Assembly: GCA_034659475.1 (NCBI GenBank)
Contig: JAYEHK010000165.1
Location: 1 to 8,990, forward strand
Source: JAYEHK01 sp034659475
GTDB lineage: Bacteria; Bacillota; Syntrophomonadia; Syntrophomonadales; Syntrophomonadaceae
Length of the DNA: 8,990 nt
Reading direction: 5' to 3'
The stretch's first letter is position 1, and the number at the start of each line of letters is the position of its first letter. The notes beneath the pieces are model-generated. The model saw nothing but the letters and a program-made list of their open reading frames with translations, did no database searches and was not told the origin of the DNA. The position numbers and the translations under genes were made by a program. Shown here piece after piece: positions 6,531 through 8,990 of this stretch.

Positions 6531-8990
6531 TTAAATCCCTTCTCTCGGATGCGTCAGGAGGAATATGGGTTGGAACACATGGTGGAGGTCTTATCCACCT
6601 GAGTTCAGAGGGAATTTGGTCTGTGTTCGATGAAGATAATTCTGAGTTGCCGGAAGACCATGTCGAAACTCTTCTTTCAGACGGTTCAGGTGGGATATGG
6701 GTTGGGACAACGTTTGGTGGTCTTGCCCACTTGAGTGCAGAGGGAATTTGGTCTGTGTTCGATGAAGACAATTCTGCTTTGCCGGCTAACTCTGTGGAAA
6801 CTCTTCTTTCAGACGGTTCAGGTGGGATATGGATCGGGACATACCGTGGACTTGCCCACCTGCTTTTAATAGGAAACCCTGAACAAATCCCTTCCCCTGA
6901 TTCCCCTGATATCAACATCACCTGGTTCCTCAACCGCTCCCCCTTTGATTTCCGAAAAGTACATTACATCGAACTTCAGCGATCTCTATCAAAAAATGGC
7001 GTTTACGAAACGGTTTACGATGCCAGTGACAATCCCGTTCGTTTCCATGCCGACTATTCAGATTGTCCAAATCCTTGGGCAGATGATTGCTGGCCTGTTG
7101 TGGAGGGACATATTCCAGCCGTCAAAGGAGAAAATGACACCCAAATAAAAGGATATACTCTAAATACTTCGATAATGGATCCAGAATGGCTTGAGGGCCT
7201 GCCAAGATATAATCGCCTTGCTGCCGTGATTAAAGACAATGACGGCAGACTGGTGACAATGGCCGAGAACCGCGAAACCACCCTCATGGCTCCGGCTGTG
7301 GAAGAGAATCCAAGGATTGGACTGTCTCTGGATCGAACTGCCATTGCCTTATTCCCTGGAAGTGAAAAACAGATAAGCCTGTTCTTGTCCTCTCTTGACC
7401 TTTTTTCTGGAGAAGTGGAACTTGCCATGGAGCCAGATAACATTAACGATTTTGAAATAACACTTAATCCTGCATCTGTTTCCTTGACTCCCGGAGAAAC
7501 TAAATCATTGGGCTTGCAGATTAAAGTAGATCAGGAAGTGGTTGATTCTGAAGCCAATATTAAAATTATTGCCAAAACAGCAAATCAAAGTACTGATAAA
7601 ACAGTTCTTCTCAAAGTTCGTGCAGGCACAGGCCCCATGGCGGCTTTAAGCATTGCCCGAACAAGGACACGCCCCAGAGTAATGGAAGGAATCACAGTTT
7701 CAGGGAACATAATTCCTGCCCAATCGGAGCAGGAGGTTATAATTTCAGGAAATAATATTGCTCCACTTGCTTTGACTACAGATGGGGACGGCAATTTTGA
7801 AGGTTCGTTTATTCCCACAAAAGCGGGTACGCTTGCACTGACAGCAGAGTACAGCGGTATAACTAGCAATACAGAAGAAATATTTATCCTTCCCACAAAA
7901 AACCATGTTGCATTGACATCGGATGTGAACCAGGAAATATCCCAGGGCGATAATCTTCGGATTCAGGGTAGAATCACTCCAGTACGCCAGTATGAAACAA
8001 AAATAAACCTTGATATCCGCTACCTTGATCCTTCTGACCCGGAAGCAGGCCTGAAACCACAATTTGTTGGTGATGTTGCAATAGATGAAAACGGAGTCTT
8101 TGCAAAGGATATTGTGGTACCAGGAAACGGTTTCATAAATGTTAAGGCTTCCCTTTCCGAAACACCGGATTTTCTTGGTATCAATACAAAACTTTTGGTT
8201 CCCGTTGGTCAGCCAGCGGGAGAAGGGATTATTGTTGTGTCCGAGTCTGGCACACCGGAATTTCAGGACATTTCAAAGTCACTGGGCACCTATGTGTACA
8301 ATGCACTTCAAACCAGAAATATCCCCGAAGAACGGATCAGGTATCTCGGGCTTTCAGGTGATGGGATTCAAGTTGACGGGTATGCTGATAAGAACAATTT
8401 ACATCATGCACTGACAGAGTGGGCAGTATCCCTGATCTCCACAGATGATCCCTATAAAACGCCACTTAATTTTTATCTTATTGGAAACGTTGAAAACGGT
8501 TCTTTCAGACTTAACGATAATGAAGTACTGACATCCGGGGAGCTGGCGCAATATCTGGATGAAGCAGAATCCCTTATAAAAAATAATTCAGATTCCGACA
8601 TTAAAGGTTTTCCTGTGACCATTGTTCTTGAAGGTTCACAATCGGAAGAGTGGATTGAAAGCATTTCAGGAGAGGGTAGAATAATTCTCACATCCTCTTC
8701 AGCTAAACCTTTGGATCAGGGTGGATATGCAGGATACGACAACCTCGGAGAAAGTTCATTTTCAAGGTATTTCTACCAGTTCATCAACTACGGCAGCGAC
8801 ATTGAAGGTTCCTTTGCCGAAGCCAATTACGAAATTCTGAAATTTTACCGTCACATCCAGAGACCAGTTATGGATGCCGACGGAGACGGTGTTGGCACCA
8901 CAAAGTATGATCGGTATGAAGCATCGGGTAAATTCATTGAATACAGGCCGTCTGGAAATCTGCGGCCGGAAGTAAGAGCAACAAATCCAG

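Larger units (their letters stand above)
5162..6862 (+). repeat. Array of 13 propeller-blade repeats, mostly 132 bp
   Basis: The blade tryptophan codons (GIW.GT consensus) lie at 5201, 5333, 5465, 5609, 5759, 5891, 6023, 6155 (Leu here), 6284, 6416, 6566, 6698 and 6830. Eight of the twelve spacings are exactly 132 bp (44 residues); the others are 144, 150, 129 and 150 bp. The consensus blade reads LSDGSGGIWVGT-GGLAHLSSEGIWSVFDEDNSELP, a Reg_prop-type (PF07494) beta-propeller repeat. Thirteen recognisable blades plus a diverged edge strand could form two seven-bladed rings, as in the sensor domains of hybrid two-component systems; that count is inference. All copies are in one frame. Confidence 0.9.
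5105..8990 (+). pseudogene. Propeller / beta-sandwich / C13-like body of the giant gene, incomplete at the right edge
   Basis: An uninterrupted frame of 1,295 codons from just after TGA 5102-5104 to the window edge, with no stop inside. It has no ATG before 5711 and no signal peptide, so it must be read as the continuation of 4782-5150. Order: 13 propeller repeats (5162-6862); a Pro-rich linker and an unrecognised region with two Cys (about 6869-7300); a NEW3-like beta-sandwich (about 7301-7625, PGETKSLGLQIKV); an Ig-like segment (about 7636-7900, with a DGDGNFEGSF turn); a further beta-rich segment (about 7905-8215); and a C13/caspase-like domain from about 8225. In the last, FYLIGNVENGSF and IVLEGSQSEEW occupy the positions of the family's DHG and DAC motifs, so the catalytic His and Cys are replaced. 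The closing DADGDGVG run resembles the calcium-loop-like stretch found in that position. Restored, it would be a secreted or surface protein of well over 1,400 residues. Confidence 0.85.

Noticed and set aside
5162..6862. Regular 132-bp periodicity considered as a CRISPR-like or non-coding satellite array
   Set aside because: Units are far longer than CRISPR repeats, lack spacers, and encode one continuous propeller frame.
6217..6933. Second long minus-strand open frame with the same repeated units
   Set aside because: The same shadow effect over the second half of the array. Its composition (Pro/Ser/Arg-rich) is that of an antisense translation rather than of a folded domain.
7054..8062. 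Several minus-strand frames of about 100-130 codons over the Ig-like region
   Set aside because: They overlap each other and an uninterrupted plus-strand frame with recognisable domains.
4782..8990. Hybrid two-component sensor (propeller sensor joined to a histidine kinase)
   Set aside because: The propeller is followed by beta-sandwich segments and a C13-like domain. No membrane helix or kinase motif is visible within the window.

Overview
The window looks like an accessory, repeat-rich stretch of a large, moderately AT-leaning bacterial genome. The protein types point to the Desulfobacterota: AAA–PD-(D/E)XK proteins, exported 'regulator propeller' proteins with Ig/Fn3 domains, and a legumain/caspase-like C-terminus. 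I know this combination best from Desulfobacterales, including Desulfonema-like and multicellular magnetotactic lineages. The assignment is inference from remembered family distribution. No rRNA or housekeeping marker is present to fix it.

Layout. Bases 1-143 hold two interleaved inverted repeats (pseudoknot topology) and a strong terminator-like hairpin; together they resemble the right end of an IS200/IS605-type tnpB element. Four gene units follow, all on the + strand: (1) 144-1997, an intact AAA-ATPase-like protein with a C-terminal PD-(D/E)XK nuclease domain; (2) 2093-2886, the remains of an exported propeller gene, now two fragments in different frames, with a signal peptide plus two blades and then an Ig/Fn3 tail; (3) 2941-4686, an intact second AAA ATPase with a coiled coil and a different C-terminal PD-(D/E)XK-like domain; (4) 4782 to beyond 8990, a giant exported propeller gene broken by one frameshift near 5105-5149 and running off the right edge.

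The giant gene is the most informative part. After a signal peptide and an Ig-like domain it carries 13 propeller repeats, mostly exactly 132 bp, with very high DNA identity between some copies. Three or more beta-sandwich segments follow, then a C13-like (clan CD, caspase-fold) domain. The positions where family members carry the catalytic His and Cys read Asn and Ser here, so the domain looks like a pseudo-peptidase. The broken gene at 2093-2886 has the same architecture at its start, including the same 132-bp blade spacing, so the two propeller loci are paralogs.

How the genes might work together is open. Two cytoplasmic ATPase-nuclease proteins alternate with two exported propeller genes. 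Each pair is separated by 54-95 bp and the starts have recognisable ribosome-binding sites. This may be a functional pairing, or simply a tract where two expanding families have accumulated. Both propeller genes are damaged while both ATPase-nuclease genes are intact.
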